Shown here one piece after another: positions 20,232 through 28,761 of a stretch of 64,000 nt of DNA. The stretch comes from Jatrophihabitans_A lederbergiae. GTDB lineage: Bacteria > Actinomycetota > Actinomycetes > Mycobacteriales > Jatrophihabitantaceae. The translations under genes were made by a program, and so were the position numbers. Each line of letters starts with the position of its first letter. Within the stretch, counting starts at the first letter, position 1. The notes below the pieces were generated by a model. It was not told where the DNA came from, made no database searches, and saw nothing but the letters and a program-made list of their open reading frames with translations. The DNA is taken from NCBI RefSeq assembly GCF_031845305.1, contig NZ_JAVREH010000006.1:1-64000 (forward strand). The letters run 5' to 3'.

Positions 20232-21464
20232 TTGTCCAAGGGTTTCTCCCGCAGAGGCTTCCTCGCCGGAGCGCTGGGTACCGTCGCCGCCGCAGGCACG
20301 GGCGCGGCGCTGACCGGCTGCGAGTCCTCGTCCAAGGCCGCCGCGCCCGCACCCGCTGTCGTACAGTTCCGCGGCGCTCATCAGGCCGGCATCGCGACGC
20401 CGGCTCAGGATCGGCTCGCCTTCGCCGCCTTCGACGTGACCACGACGCGGCGCGCGGACCTGATCGACCTGCTCCAGCGCTGGACCGCGGCCGCGGAGAA
20501 GATGACCCGCGGCGAGCCGGTGGGGTCGGTCGAGGGAATCGAGGAGTCGGTGCCCGCCGACACCGGCGAGGCCACCGGGCTGGCGGCCGCGAACCTCACC
20601 ATCACCATCGGATTCGGCCCTGGTCTGTTCGACGACCGCTTCGGTCTTGCGGGCCGCCGTCCCGAGGCGCTCCGGGAACTGCCCGCGTTCAAGGGTGACG
20701 AACTGGTGCCGCCCATCAGCGGTGGTGACCTCTGCATCCAGGCGTGTGCTGATGATCCCCAGGTTGCCTTCCACGCCGTGCGCAACCTGAACCGGATGGG
20801 CTTCGGGGTCACCGCGATGCGCTGGTTCCAGCTGGGCTTCGGGCGCACCTCATCCACGACCACGAGCCAGCAGACGCCCCGCAATCTGCTCGGCTTCAAA
20901 GACGGCACCAAGAACGTCAACGGTGACGACGCGCGCGATCTGAACGAGCACGTCTGGGTCGGCTCCGATACCGACCAGGCATGGATGAGCGGCGGCAGCT
21001 ACCTGGTCAGCCGCAAGATCCGGATGGGCATCGAGTCCTGGGACCGCGACCGGATCGGTGACCAGGAGGCCGTCTTCGGACGGACGAAGGTCGAGGGCGC
21101 CCCGCTCACCGGCAAGCGCGAGCACGACGTCCCCGACCTGGCCGCGAAGGCCGCCGACGGCACCCCGGTGATCCCGGCGCACGCCCACATCCGGCTCGCG
21201 TCGCCCGACTCCAACGGCGGCGTGAAGATCCTGCGGCGCGGGTACTCCTTCACCGACGGGGTGGACCCGCTGACCGGTCAGCTGGACGCTGGGCTGTTCT
21301 TCATCTGCTTCCAGTCGGACCCGGCGACGGGTTTCGTCCCGGTGCAGCGCAACCTGGGTACTGACGCGCTCAACGAGTACATCAAGCACATGTCGAGCGG
21401 GGTCTTCGCCTGTCCACCCGGAGCGGCCGCCGGCGAGTACTGGGGCCAGCGGCTGTTCAGTTAG
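20232..21464 (+). CDS. efeB: EfeB, Tat-exported Dyp-type haem peroxidase
   Basis: 410 residues starting at TTG 20232 after a purine-rich GAAGGAACGGG. Twin-arginine signal FSRRGFLAGALG with a following Cys (LTGC), which could also be lipidated. The Dyp signature GFKDGT is present near residue 220, and the C-terminal distal segment HIRLASP and FSFTDG-like GYSFTDGVD are conserved. EfeB oxidises ferrous iron (or releases iron from haem) and feeds EfeO/EfeU. Last gene of the operon; a hairpin lies 109 bases downstream. Confidence 0.92.
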   Translation: MSKGFSRRGFLAGALGTVAAAGTGAALTGCESSSKAAAPAPAVVQFRGAHQAGIATPAQDRLAFAAFDVTTTRRADLIDLLQRWTAAAEKMTRGEPVGSVEGIEESVPADTGEATGLAAANLTITIGFGPGLFDDRFGLAGRRPEALRELPAFKGDELVPPISGGDLCIQACADDPQVAFHAVRNLNRMGFGVTAMRWFQLGFGRTSSTTTSQQTPRNLLGFKDGTKNVNGDDARDLNEHVWVGSDTDQAWMSGGSYLVSRKIRMGIESWDRDRIGDQEAVFGRTKVEGAPLTGKREHDVPDLAAKAADGTPVIPAHAHIRLASPDSNGGVKILRRGYSFTDGVDPLTGQLDAGLFFICFQSDPATGFVPVQRNLGTDALNEYIKHMSSGVFACPPGAAAGEYWGQRLFS

Positions 21465-21572
21465 CTGTACCGACCGCAAGGCGCACCACCGGACCTCCTC
21501 CGCACTGAGCGAGACAGGCATGAGCGGATGGCACGAAAACCACCCACACACGAAAAAACCACTCACACATGC

Positions 21573-21605
21573 AAGAAGACCGGCCCGAATCGGACCGGTC
21601 TTCTT
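21573..21605. terminator. Hairpin after efeB
   Basis: Arms AAGAAGACCGGCCC (21573-21586) and GGACCGGTCTTCTT (21592-21605) pair over 13 of 14 positions, giving AAGAAGA...TCTTCTT at the base. Lies between efeB (+) and the DUF7455 gene (-), so it could serve both directions. Confidence 0.75.
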
Positions 21606-21659
21606 CGCTATGTGCAGCCGGCCGGCTTGCGCGCCGGTCTCGCTGTGCGGTGGTGTTGC

Positions 21660-21896
21660 TCAGTCAGGCAGTCCCGCGGCGGCGCCGGGAGTGGGCTGGC
21701 TCTCGTCCAACCGCTCCGACTCGTCCAGGATTGCGGCGTCAAGCTCACGGAGCTTGGGCGCGTACTCGCGGCCGTGGTGAGCACAGAACAGCAGCTCACT
21801 GCCGGCCGGCAGGGTGACGCGCACATATGCCTGCGCGCCACAGCGGTCGCAGCGATCCACTGCGGTCAGTGGCTCGACGGTCAAGGTGCTTGTCAC
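21660..21896 (-). CDS. DUF7455 small zinc-ribbon-like protein
   Basis: 78 residues with a CDRCG pair near residue 16 and a second LLFCAHHG pair near residue 37, suitable for one zinc ion. The pattern (LTAVDRCDRCGAQAYVRVTL) is that of a small protein family found throughout actinobacteria, with no known function. The C-terminus is acidic. It is a single gene with its own start, convergent with efeB. Confidence 0.82.
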   Translation of the reverse strand: MTSTLTVEPLTAVDRCDRCGAQAYVRVTLPAGSELLFCAHHGREYAPKLRELDAAILDESERLDESQPTPGAAAGLPD

Positions 21897-22092
21897 TCGT
21901 CCCTCGTTTTCTGCGAAGTGCTCGCGATCGTCGCACGGGCTCGGGGTCTCAACCGGTTCAGAGACTTATCGTGTCCGCTCGTTACATACAACCAGCTGAG
22001 GCGCGCCGTAGTTCCTGCACGGCTTCAATTGACCACTATTTCGCCGGGAGCGAACGGCATAGCCTCCGCCGACCAGAGCGGAGCGACGACGG

Positions 22093-23856
22093 TCACAGCA
22101 TGGCCATCAGCCGCTCGCGACGAGCCTCGAGCAGCTCGATCGACGCCGACGCCGACGGGGGGCCCGGCACGGCGCTGCGCAGCTCGGCGTGCAGCACGCC
22201 GTGGGGCTTGCCGGTGCGGGCCGACAGCACCGAGATGAGCCGGTTGACCTCGCGCCTCAGATCGGCAGCCGCTCGCCAACCGCCACCACCGTTGGCGATG
22301 CCTGAGCGGGCGGCCATGTCATCGACCGGGCCGACGTCCATCGGCAGCGGAGTGACCGGCTCTAGTCGCCGTGATCGGGTCGCCCGCTTGCGCAGCTCGC
22401 CGTCGCGCTGGGCCAGCAGCGCGGCCATCTGCTCGGGTGACAGCAGGCCCGGCAGACCCAGGAAGTCCTCGTCCTCGGCGCCAGGAACGGGGGTGGCGTC
22501 CGGAGTGACCGCCTTGCCGCCGTGCAGCACATGGGCGAACTGGGCCTCGGCCTCGAGCGCCTCCCATTCCTGCAGCAGCACCGACTCGGCCCGCTCGGGT
22601 TGCTCCTCGGGCAGCTCGTCGACGAGGTCCAGGGACTCCGAGGACTGGGCCGGTGGCGGCAGCACGTGGTTGCGGTCGTTCTCCAGCTCGGCGGCGAGCG
22701 TGAGCAGCGGTCGTACGGCGGGCAGGAACACCGTCGCGGACTCGTGCCGGCCGCGGGCGCGCACCACCCGGCCTACCGCCTGGGCGAAGAACAGGGGCGT
22801 GCGATAGCTGGTGAGCCAGGCCAGGCAGGCGGCTCGCGGCACGTCGACGCCCTCGGACACCATCCGGACGCAGACCGCGATGCGCGCGCCACCGGCACCG
22901 AACTCGGCAATCCTCTTGCTGGCCTTGGGATCATCGGACAGGATCAGGTACGGCTTCTCGCCGGTCACCCGTTCCACGATGGCGGCGTAGGCACGCGCGT
23001 CCTCCTGGTCAGAGGCGAGCACCAGCCCGGCCGCGTCCGGCATGCCCGATTCCCGCAGCTGGGTGAGCCGCTCGTCCATCGCCGCGATGACGTGCGGAAC
23101 CCAGTCGCCCTTGGGGTCCAGCGCGGTCCGCCAGGCGGCCTGCTCGGTGGACTTGGTGCCGGCCTCGGTCAGCGACGCCGCGATCACCTCACCGGCCGAG
23201 TTCCGCCATCGCGAAACCCCGGTATAGGCGGCGAACACCACCGGCCGGACCACCTGGTCGCGCAGCGCCTCGCGGTAGCCGTAGCTGAAGTCCGCGGTGG
23301 ACACCAGGCCGCCCTCGCCGTCCGGCTCGTACCGGACGAACGGGATGCGCTCGCCGACCTGGGTACGGAACGGCGTGCCGGTGAGGCACAGCCGGCGGCT
23401 GACGCTGTCGAACGCGAAGCCGACCGCGTCGCCCCAGGACAGCCCGTCCCCGGCGTGGTGGATCTCGTCGAGAATCACCAGGCTCCGTCTCGCGGTCGCC
23501 CGGGCGGCATGCAGGGTGGGCTTGCCCGCGACCTGGGCGTAGGTGGTGACGTAGCCGTGCAGGTCAGCCGGAACGGGGCCGACCGCATTGCTCAGCGTCG
23601 GGTCGAGGGCGATACCGACCCGTTCCGCGGCTTCGGCCCACTGGCTGCGCAGGTGGTCCGTGGGAGCTACCACGATGAGCCGGTCGATGGCTCGACGGCT
23701 CAGCAGACCCACCGCCAGGCTCAGCGCGAACGTCGTCTTGCCCGCCCCGGGCGTGGCTGTGACCAGGAAGTCGCGGTGCGTCTCGGTCTCGTACTTGGCC
23801 AGCGCCTCACGCTGCCACAGGCGCAGCCGGGTAGTACCCGGGCGTCGTTCTGACAC
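22093..23856 (-). CDS. Superfamily 2 DEAD/DEAH helicase, XPB-like
   Basis: 587 residues. Motif I TPGAGKTTF, motif II LDEIHHAG (DEIH rather than DEAH), motif III LTGTPF, and in the second RecA domain motif V SEGVDVPRA and motif VI QAVGRVVRARG are all present. The C-terminal 150 residues are a family-specific extension with no clear motif. Start is GTG 23856. The family is conserved in actinobacteria and resembles type I/III restriction translocases and XPB-type helicases; no nuclease or methylase genes are nearby, so restriction is unlikely. Presumably DNA repair or nucleic-acid remodelling. Confidence 0.88.
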   Translation of the reverse strand: MSERRPGTTRLRLWQREALAKYETETHRDFLVTATPGAGKTTFALSLAVGLLSRRAIDRLIVVAPTDHLRSQWAEAAERVGIALDPTLSNAVGPVPADLHGYVTTYAQVAGKPTLHAARATARRSLVILDEIHHAGDGLSWGDAVGFAFDSVSRRLCLTGTPFRTQVGERIPFVRYEPDGEGGLVSTADFSYGYREALRDQVVRPVVFAAYTGVSRWRNSAGEVIAASLTEAGTKSTEQAAWRTALDPKGDWVPHVIAAMDERLTQLRESGMPDAAGLVLASDQEDARAYAAIVERVTGEKPYLILSDDPKASKRIAEFGAGGARIAVCVRMVSEGVDVPRAACLAWLTSYRTPLFFAQAVGRVVRARGRHESATVFLPAVRPLLTLAAELENDRNHVLPPPAQSSESLDLVDELPEEQPERAESVLLQEWEALEAEAQFAHVLHGGKAVTPDATPVPGAEDEDFLGLPGLLSPEQMAALLAQRDGELRKRATRSRRLEPVTPLPMDVGPVDDMAARSGIANGGGGWRAAADLRREVNRLISVLSARTGKPHGVLHAELRSAVPGPPSASASIELLEARRERLMAML

Positions 23857-23977
23857 TCGACGCCGCCCCCTTCAACGTTCAGTTCCGTGCGATCCCCCGC
23901 CGTACTGACTGGCGACCGGTTCAGCCAGGTTAACCGCCGCCGCCGACAGTCCACCGGATCAACCCGCTCGGGTGTGA

Positions 23978-24127
23978 GATTGCCCCCGGCGCGTCGGCGT
24001 GGTCGACTCGACCACCGACCTGATCCTCAAGATCGGGGCCGCCGGTGCCGATGTCGTCACGTTCCACCGCGACGGCGTGTCCCAGGTGCGGCCGCACAGC
24101 TTCGCTGGGCAGACTCTCATCCTGTGA
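23978..24127 (+). pseudogene. Orphan C-terminal fragment before the BrkB gene
   Basis: A frame open from a stop at 23975 with good codon bias and a protein-like reading (VGVVDSTTDLILKIGAAGAD, then VVTFHRDGVSQVRPHSF and AGQTLIL) ends in TGA overlapping the BrkB GTG. There is no start codon with a ribosome site, and the helicase gene diverges on the other side. It looks like the tail of a deleted gene. I do not recognise the family. Confidence 0.4.
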
Positions 24128-25059
24128 TCAGCCAGCGCGGGGTGGGAAGGCTGGCCATCCGCACCGTCTCCAGCGCGTGGAACCACCGGGTGCTGGGGCT
24201 GTCGGCGGAGGCTGCGTTCTGGCAACTGCTGTCGCTGCCCTCGCTGTTCCTCGGGATGCTCGCCGCGCTGGGCTACTTCTCGGAGTGGGTGGGACCCGAC
24301 GCCGTCGGCCGGGTCCGCGAGAACCTGCTCACCGGCTTCTCCCGCGCGTTCAGCCCGCAGGTGGTGGACCAGCTCATCGCGCCGGTGGTCAACCAAGTTC
24401 TCCGGGAAGGCCGCGCCGACGTCATCTCGGTCGGTTTCGTGCTCGCCCTATGGGCCGGTTCGTCGGCGACGGCCACGTTCGTCAACACCATCACCATCGC
24501 GTACGGCATGCGGGACCTGCGCGGGGCGGTGCGCAGCCGGTTGCTGGCGCTCGGGATCTACCTCGGCTCTATCCTGGTCGGCGTCATCGTCCTGCCGGCA
24601 CTCGTACTGGGCCCGACGGTGCTGCCCCGGCTGTTTCCGGCCCAGGCGCGACACGCCGCGGACCGGGTGATCAGCGACGCCTACTGGCCCGCGGTGATGC
24701 TGCTGCTGTTGCTCGGGCTGACCAGCCTGTACCACCTGGCGCCGCCACGCCGGCTGCCGTGGCGCCGGGGGGTACCGGGAGCGCTGTTGGCCATGGTGAT
24801 CTTCCTGGCCGGCTCGGCGGGGCTACGTGAGTACATCTCGTTCATCGTGGCGCACAACCACGCGTACGGAACGCTGGCCGCCCCGATCGCCGCGCTGCTG
24901 TTCTTCTTCCTGCTGGCGCTGGGCGTGCTGCTCGGCGCGGAGTTCAATGCCGAGATCGAGAAGAGCTCACCGACGACGCGAGCAACCCGCGGCCGGGCCC
25001 GGGGCTGGCAGCGGCTCGAGGACGGTCAGGAACCGCCGCCGGCCGGTATCGACTCGTAG
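24124..25059 (+). CDS. YihY/BrkB family membrane protein
   Basis: 311 residues with six long hydrophobic segments and the YihY pattern (LSAEAAFWQLLSLPSLFLGM; ATFVNTITIAYG; LGVLLGAEFNAEIEK). Once annotated as tRNA-processing 'ribonuclease BN', the family has no proven enzymatic role. The GTG at 24124 overlaps the stop of a short orphan frame just upstream; further upstream sequence in frame is not membrane-protein-like, which supports this start. The 3' end overlaps the convergent DUF3039 gene by 34 bases. Confidence 0.85.
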   Translation: MISQRGVGRLAIRTVSSAWNHRVLGLSAEAAFWQLLSLPSLFLGMLAALGYFSEWVGPDAVGRVRENLLTGFSRAFSPQVVDQLIAPVVNQVLREGRADVISVGFVLALWAGSSATATFVNTITIAYGMRDLRGAVRSRLLALGIYLGSILVGVIVLPALVLGPTVLPRLFPAQARHAADRVISDAYWPAVMLLLLLGLTSLYHLAPPRRLPWRRGVPGALLAMVIFLAGSAGLREYISFIVAHNHAYGTLAAPIAALLFFFLLALGVLLGAEFNAEIEKSSPTTRATRGRARGWQRLEDGQEPPPAGIDS

Positions 25060-25256
25060 ATCTCCTTGCATTGCGGGCACACGGGCGAACCCGGCTTCGC
25101 GGCTCGGGTCACCGGAAAGACCTCGCCGCACAGCGCTTCGACCATGGTGCCGAGGACGGCGCTCTCGGCGACCTTGTTCTTGCGCACGTAGTGAAAGACC
25201 TGCTCGTCGGAATCGGAGTCGGCCGTCTTCGGGGCGTCAAGGGTCTGCGTAGTCAC
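25026..25256 (-). CDS. DUF3039 small protein
   Basis: 76 residues from GTG 25256. Family pattern is clear: DEQVFHYVRKNKVAESAVLGTM (one histidine), ALCGEVF and a CPQCKEIYE pair, so a small zinc-binding fold is likely. DUF3039 is restricted to actinobacteria and its role is unknown. The convergent overlap with the BrkB 3' end is unusual but both reading frames look real. The next gene downstream on the same strand order is DUF3099, a common neighbour. Confidence 0.83.
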   Translation of the reverse strand: MTTQTLDAPKTADSDSDEQVFHYVRKNKVAESAVLGTMVEALCGEVFPVTRAAKPGSPVCPQCKEIYESIPAGGGS

Positions 25257-25290
25257 GCCTGCAATTGTGCCACCCGGTGTCCGGCGCGGA

Positions 25291-25701
25291 CTAGATGTCG
25301 ATGATCGTCGGTTCCGGCGGCCGGCCCGTGGAGTTCTCGGCGTCCCGCTGCTGCCCGGGCCGGGGCGGCGCGCCCGGATCTTGCTGGGCGGTGCTGCCGG
25401 GCAGTAGCTCCCGCTGGGCGTCGCCACCCTGGACGAACCTGCGGAACTGTAGCTCCTTCTTCGGCGGCCGGTCATTGGCGATCAACACCGCCGCCCACGG
25501 GAGCACGGCGGCCGCGGCGACGAAGGCAGCCGCCAGCCAGCCGGACAGCTGAAAGGTGCTCGCCGCGCCGACGATGCATGCCGCGCGCAGGGTCATCATC
25601 ACCAGGTAGCGCTTGCGCCGGTGGTCGAACTCGTCATCCACGTTGACCGGCGCCTCGGTGATGAGGACGGGCCGATCGTCAGGGTGTCTCGAAGGGAGCA
25701 C
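25291..25701 (-). CDS. DUF3099 membrane protein
   Basis: 136 residues from GTG 25701. Contains the DUF3099 core ITEAPVNVDDEFDHRRKRYL followed by two hydrophobic helices (LRAACIVGAASTFQLSGW; AAFVAAAAVLPWAAVLIAND) and a proline/glutamine-rich cytoplasmic tail. Function unknown; an actinobacterial family. It diverges from the alpha/beta hydrolase gene. Confidence 0.82.
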   Translation of the reverse strand: MLPSRHPDDRPVLITEAPVNVDDEFDHRRKRYLVMMTLRAACIVGAASTFQLSGWLAAAFVAAAAVLPWAAVLIANDRPPKKELQFRRFVQGGDAQRELLPGSTAQQDPGAPPRPGQQRDAENSTGRPPEPTIIDI

Positions 25702-25811
25702 GTGACCATGGTGCCACCGTTGGGCCCGGTTTGCTGTGCCCCGCACAAGCCTGGAGCGCGACCGGCCAGCCGTCGGTTCGCCTGCCGTGCGGACTCGGGC
25801 ACGATAGAGCC

Positions 25812-26588
25812 GTGCCCGTACCCACGCTCGTGCTTTTGCATGGCCAGCCGGACTCCTCGGCGAGCTTCTGGTCGCTGCGGCGCGAGCTGACCGCCCGGCT
25901 TCCCGCCACCGTCCGGATCGTTGCCCCGGACCGTCCCGGCTATGGCGCCAACCCGGCCTCCGCGACAGATTTCGCGGGCAACGTCCGGTGGCTGAGGCGC
26001 TGGCTGGACGAGATCGACGCGGGGCCGGTGGTGCTGGCCGGGCACAGCTGGGCCGGCGGGATGGCCGCGCTCGCCGCGGCCGAACCGGATGAGGACCGGG
26101 TGCGCGGGCTGGTCCTGATGGCCTCGGTCGGACCCGGCTGTCTGATCACCAGCGACCCGATCCTCGCCTTTCCCGTCCTCGGCGAGGTGCTCGCCTACGC
26201 CACTCTCGGGCTTGCACAGCCGCTGGTGAAGCGCAAGGTCGCCTCCGTCATCCTCCGGGGGCAGGACGAGGCCGACCGCCCGTACGCCCGGGCGAGTGGG
26301 CTGGCCATGGGCAAGCGTCCCGTCTGGCGCAGTTTTCTCACCGAGCAGCGGGCGTTGATGCGCGAGCTCGCCACCATCAATTCCTGCCTCGGCCGCATCA
26401 AGGTGCCCACCCAGGTCTTCAGCGGCACCGCGGATTCCATGATTCCCGAGCGCACCCCCATCGCCCTGGTGGACGCGATCCCCGACGCGGTCGCCGTGCG
26501 CATCGAGGGCGCCCACGACCTGCAGCTGCGCCGGCCCATCGCGGTCGCCGAAGCCATGGCCCCGTTCGTCACCGAGCTGCTGGAGTGA
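25812..26588 (+). CDS. Alpha/beta hydrolase
   Basis: 258 residues from GTG 25812. Oxyanion segment LLHGQPDSSASF, nucleophile elbow GHSWAGG with Ser as nucleophile, an aspartate in FSGTADSMIP and histidine in EGAHDLQ, so the triad is complete. Substrate is unknown. The stop overlaps the GTG of the following methyltransferase (GTGA), so the two are translated together. Confidence 0.87.
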   Translation: MPVPTLVLLHGQPDSSASFWSLRRELTARLPATVRIVAPDRPGYGANPASATDFAGNVRWLRRWLDEIDAGPVVLAGHSWAGGMAALAAAEPDEDRVRGLVLMASVGPGCLITSDPILAFPVLGEVLAYATLGLAQPLVKRKVASVILRGQDEADRPYARASGLAMGKRPVWRSFLTEQRALMRELATINSCLGRIKVPTQVFSGTADSMIPERTPIALVDAIPDAVAVRIEGAHDLQLRRPIAVAEAMAPFVTELLE

Positions 26589-28168
26589 GCATGACCCAGC
26601 CCGTGTTCGCGCCCGACGTGATCGCCGCACTGCGCCAGGCACTGCGCCGGGACTTCGGCTCCGCGGCGGTCGCCGAAGCCCTCGGAACGGGCGGCGAGGC
26701 AGCGCTGTCCCGGAGCGACCTCAGCGCCGTCAATCGGCTGACCCGCGGCGGCTCGCCGACCGAGACCTGGATCCGGCTGTTCGTGCTGGGCCTGCCGGTG
26801 TCCACCGACGACGCCGGTGCGGCGCTGCGTCCGTTGAGCGTCGAGGCGGCGCTGGCCGCTGGCCTGCTGGAGCCCGTCACGGAAACGGCCGGCTCGAACG
26901 ACCGCGTGCGCGCGGCCCTGGATGTCCGGCCGTACTCCGAGGTGGACGGCCCGGACTGGTGGGTGGTGTCAGACCTCGGCTCCGACGTCCGGCCCGGCCG
27001 GCTCGACCCCGAGCACGTCCTGGGCATCGGCTCGGCGGCCACCACGCTGGCCCAGTGCACCGTCCGCTCTCCGGTCGCCCGCGCGCTGGACATCGGCACC
27101 GGCTGCGGGGTTCAGGCGCTGCACCTGTCCCGGCACAGCGGCGCGGTTACGGCCACCGATCTCAGCACCCGCGCGCTGGGCCTCGCGGCCACCACCGCCG
27201 CGCTCAACGAGCTGGCCTGGGACCTTCGGCAGGGCTCGCTGCTGGAGCCGGTCGCCGGTGAGCGCTTCGACCTGATCGTGTCCAACCCGCCCTTCATCGT
27301 CGGCCCCGGGTTCGCCCCCGGCCGGGACGGCTACACCTACCGCGACAGCGGGATGGCGGCCGACTCGGTGTCGGCGTGGCTGGTCCGGAGGCTGCCCGGG
27401 TTGCTGACCGAGGGTGGCACCGCGCAGTTGTTGGCCAACTGGGCGCTCACCGGGGACGAACCCTGGCAGGACCGCCTCGCCGGCTGGCTGCCCGGCACCG
27501 GTTGCGAGGCGTGGGTGTGGCAACGGGAGGTCACGGACCCGGGTGAGTACGTGTCGCTGTGGCTGCGCGACGCCGGCGAGCGTCCCGGCACCGAGAGCTG
27601 GCGGGCGCGCTATGACCGGTGGCTGGATTGGTTCACCGATGCGGGCGTGCTCGGTGTCGGCATGGGCCTCGTAAGCATGCGCCGCACCGGTGCCGCACGC
27701 ACCGAGGTGGTGTGCGAGGACGTGCCGCAACCGTACGAGCGGCCGGCCGGTGCCGAGATCGAGGGCTGGTTCGCGCGCAGGTTCTGGTTGCGGGGCTCCG
27801 GCCGGGACGGTCTGCTCGGCGCCCGGCTACGGGTGGACGCCGACCTGATCCAGACCACGCACGCGCTGATCGGCGCTGAGGGCTGGCAGCCGGCGCTGGT
27901 GCAGCTCCGGCGCTCGCACGGCATGCGCTGGGAACTGGAGGTGGACGAGGCGGTGTCCGGCCTGGTCGCGGCCTGCGACGGCACCGCGACTCTCGGTGTG
28001 CTGCTGAGCGTGATCGCCTCCGCCGTGTCTGCTCCTCTCGCCGATGTGATCACCGCCCTGACACCGGTCGTGGTCGACCTGATCGAGCGCGGTTTTGTCG
28101 CTCCCAATGATCTTCCGACGCCGGAACCGTTGACAGCGCTGGATCATCTCCCGGCGGTTCAGGGCTGA
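26585..28168 (+). CDS. Class I methyltransferase, N5-glutamine/rRNA type with NPPF motif
   Basis: 527 residues. The SAM motif is LDIGTGCGVQALHLSRH and the catalytic motif IVSNPPF is that of N-methyltransferases acting on amides or exocyclic amines (PrmC, RsmC, RlmG). An N-terminal domain of 150 residues and a long C-terminal domain of 200 residues flank it, matching a multi-domain family conserved in actinobacteria. The target is not known; a ribosomal or translation-factor substrate is plausible given the neighbour dtd. Start GTG 26585 overlaps the hydrolase stop. Confidence 0.85.
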   Translation: MSMTQPVFAPDVIAALRQALRRDFGSAAVAEALGTGGEAALSRSDLSAVNRLTRGGSPTETWIRLFVLGLPVSTDDAGAALRPLSVEAALAAGLLEPVTETAGSNDRVRAALDVRPYSEVDGPDWWVVSDLGSDVRPGRLDPEHVLGIGSAATTLAQCTVRSPVARALDIGTGCGVQALHLSRHSGAVTATDLSTRALGLAATTAALNELAWDLRQGSLLEPVAGERFDLIVSNPPFIVGPGFAPGRDGYTYRDSGMAADSVSAWLVRRLPGLLTEGGTAQLLANWALTGDEPWQDRLAGWLPGTGCEAWVWQREVTDPGEYVSLWLRDAGERPGTESWRARYDRWLDWFTDAGVLGVGMGLVSMRRTGAARTEVVCEDVPQPYERPAGAEIEGWFARRFWLRGSGRDGLLGARLRVDADLIQTTHALIGAEGWQPALVQLRRSHGMRWELEVDEAVSGLVAACDGTATLGVLLSVIASAVSAPLADVITALTPVVVDLIERGFVAPNDLPTPEPLTALDHLPAVQG

Positions 28169-28169
28169 G

Positions 28170-28604
28170 ATGCGTGCGTTGGTGCAGCGGGTCAGCGAGG
28201 CGTCGGTGTCCGTGGACGGGGTCGTGCTCGGCGGGATCGGGGGCGGCCTGCTGGTGCTGGTGGGGGTCACCCACAGCGACGACGATCAACGTGCCGGCGC
28301 GCTCGCGCGCAAGGTGGCGGGTCTGCGGATTCTGCGCGACGGATACCGGGACGAGACCGCCGCCGAGGTCATCGGGGCACCGTTGCTGGTGATCAGCCAA
28401 TTCACGCTGTACGGCGACACGACGTCCGGACGGCGGCCCAGCTGGCAGGCCGCGGCACCCGGATCGGTCGCCGAACCGCTGGTGGACAGCTTCGTCGGGG
28501 CCCTGCGGGGCCGTGGCCTGACGGTCCGAACCGGCCGATTCGGTGCCCTGATGGCCGTGCGGAGCGTCAACGACGGGCCGATGACCCTGCTGCTGGAAGT
28601 TTGA
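28170..28604 (+). CDS. dtd: D-aminoacyl-tRNA deacylase
   Basis: 144 residues, full length. Both active-site motifs are present: SQFTLYGDT (family SQFTL) and a C-terminal NDGPMT segment (family NSGPVT, with Ser to Asp and Val to Met). Removes D-amino acids and glycine wrongly loaded on tRNA. Starts 1 base after the methyltransferase stop. Confidence 0.94.
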   Translation: MRALVQRVSEASVSVDGVVLGGIGGGLLVLVGVTHSDDDQRAGALARKVAGLRILRDGYRDETAAEVIGAPLLVISQFTLYGDTTSGRRPSWQAAAPGSVAEPLVDSFVGALRGRGLTVRTGRFGALMAVRSVNDGPMTLLLEV

Positions 28605-28761
28605 TCACGCGGCTCTTTATCCGGCTCCGGGGGATCTTGGACCCTTTGCGGCAATGCGCCGCCGATTCAAAGCTGGCGCACATCCCATCAGGGAACAACC
28701 CCGGGAACGAATCGTTATAGCAGTTGGGAGAAAATATCCCCATCAGCGGACGGGAACCATC

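Noticed and set aside
22093..23856. Helicase as part of a restriction or phage-defence system
   Set aside because: No methylase, nuclease or defence partner within reach; neighbours are small housekeeping genes.
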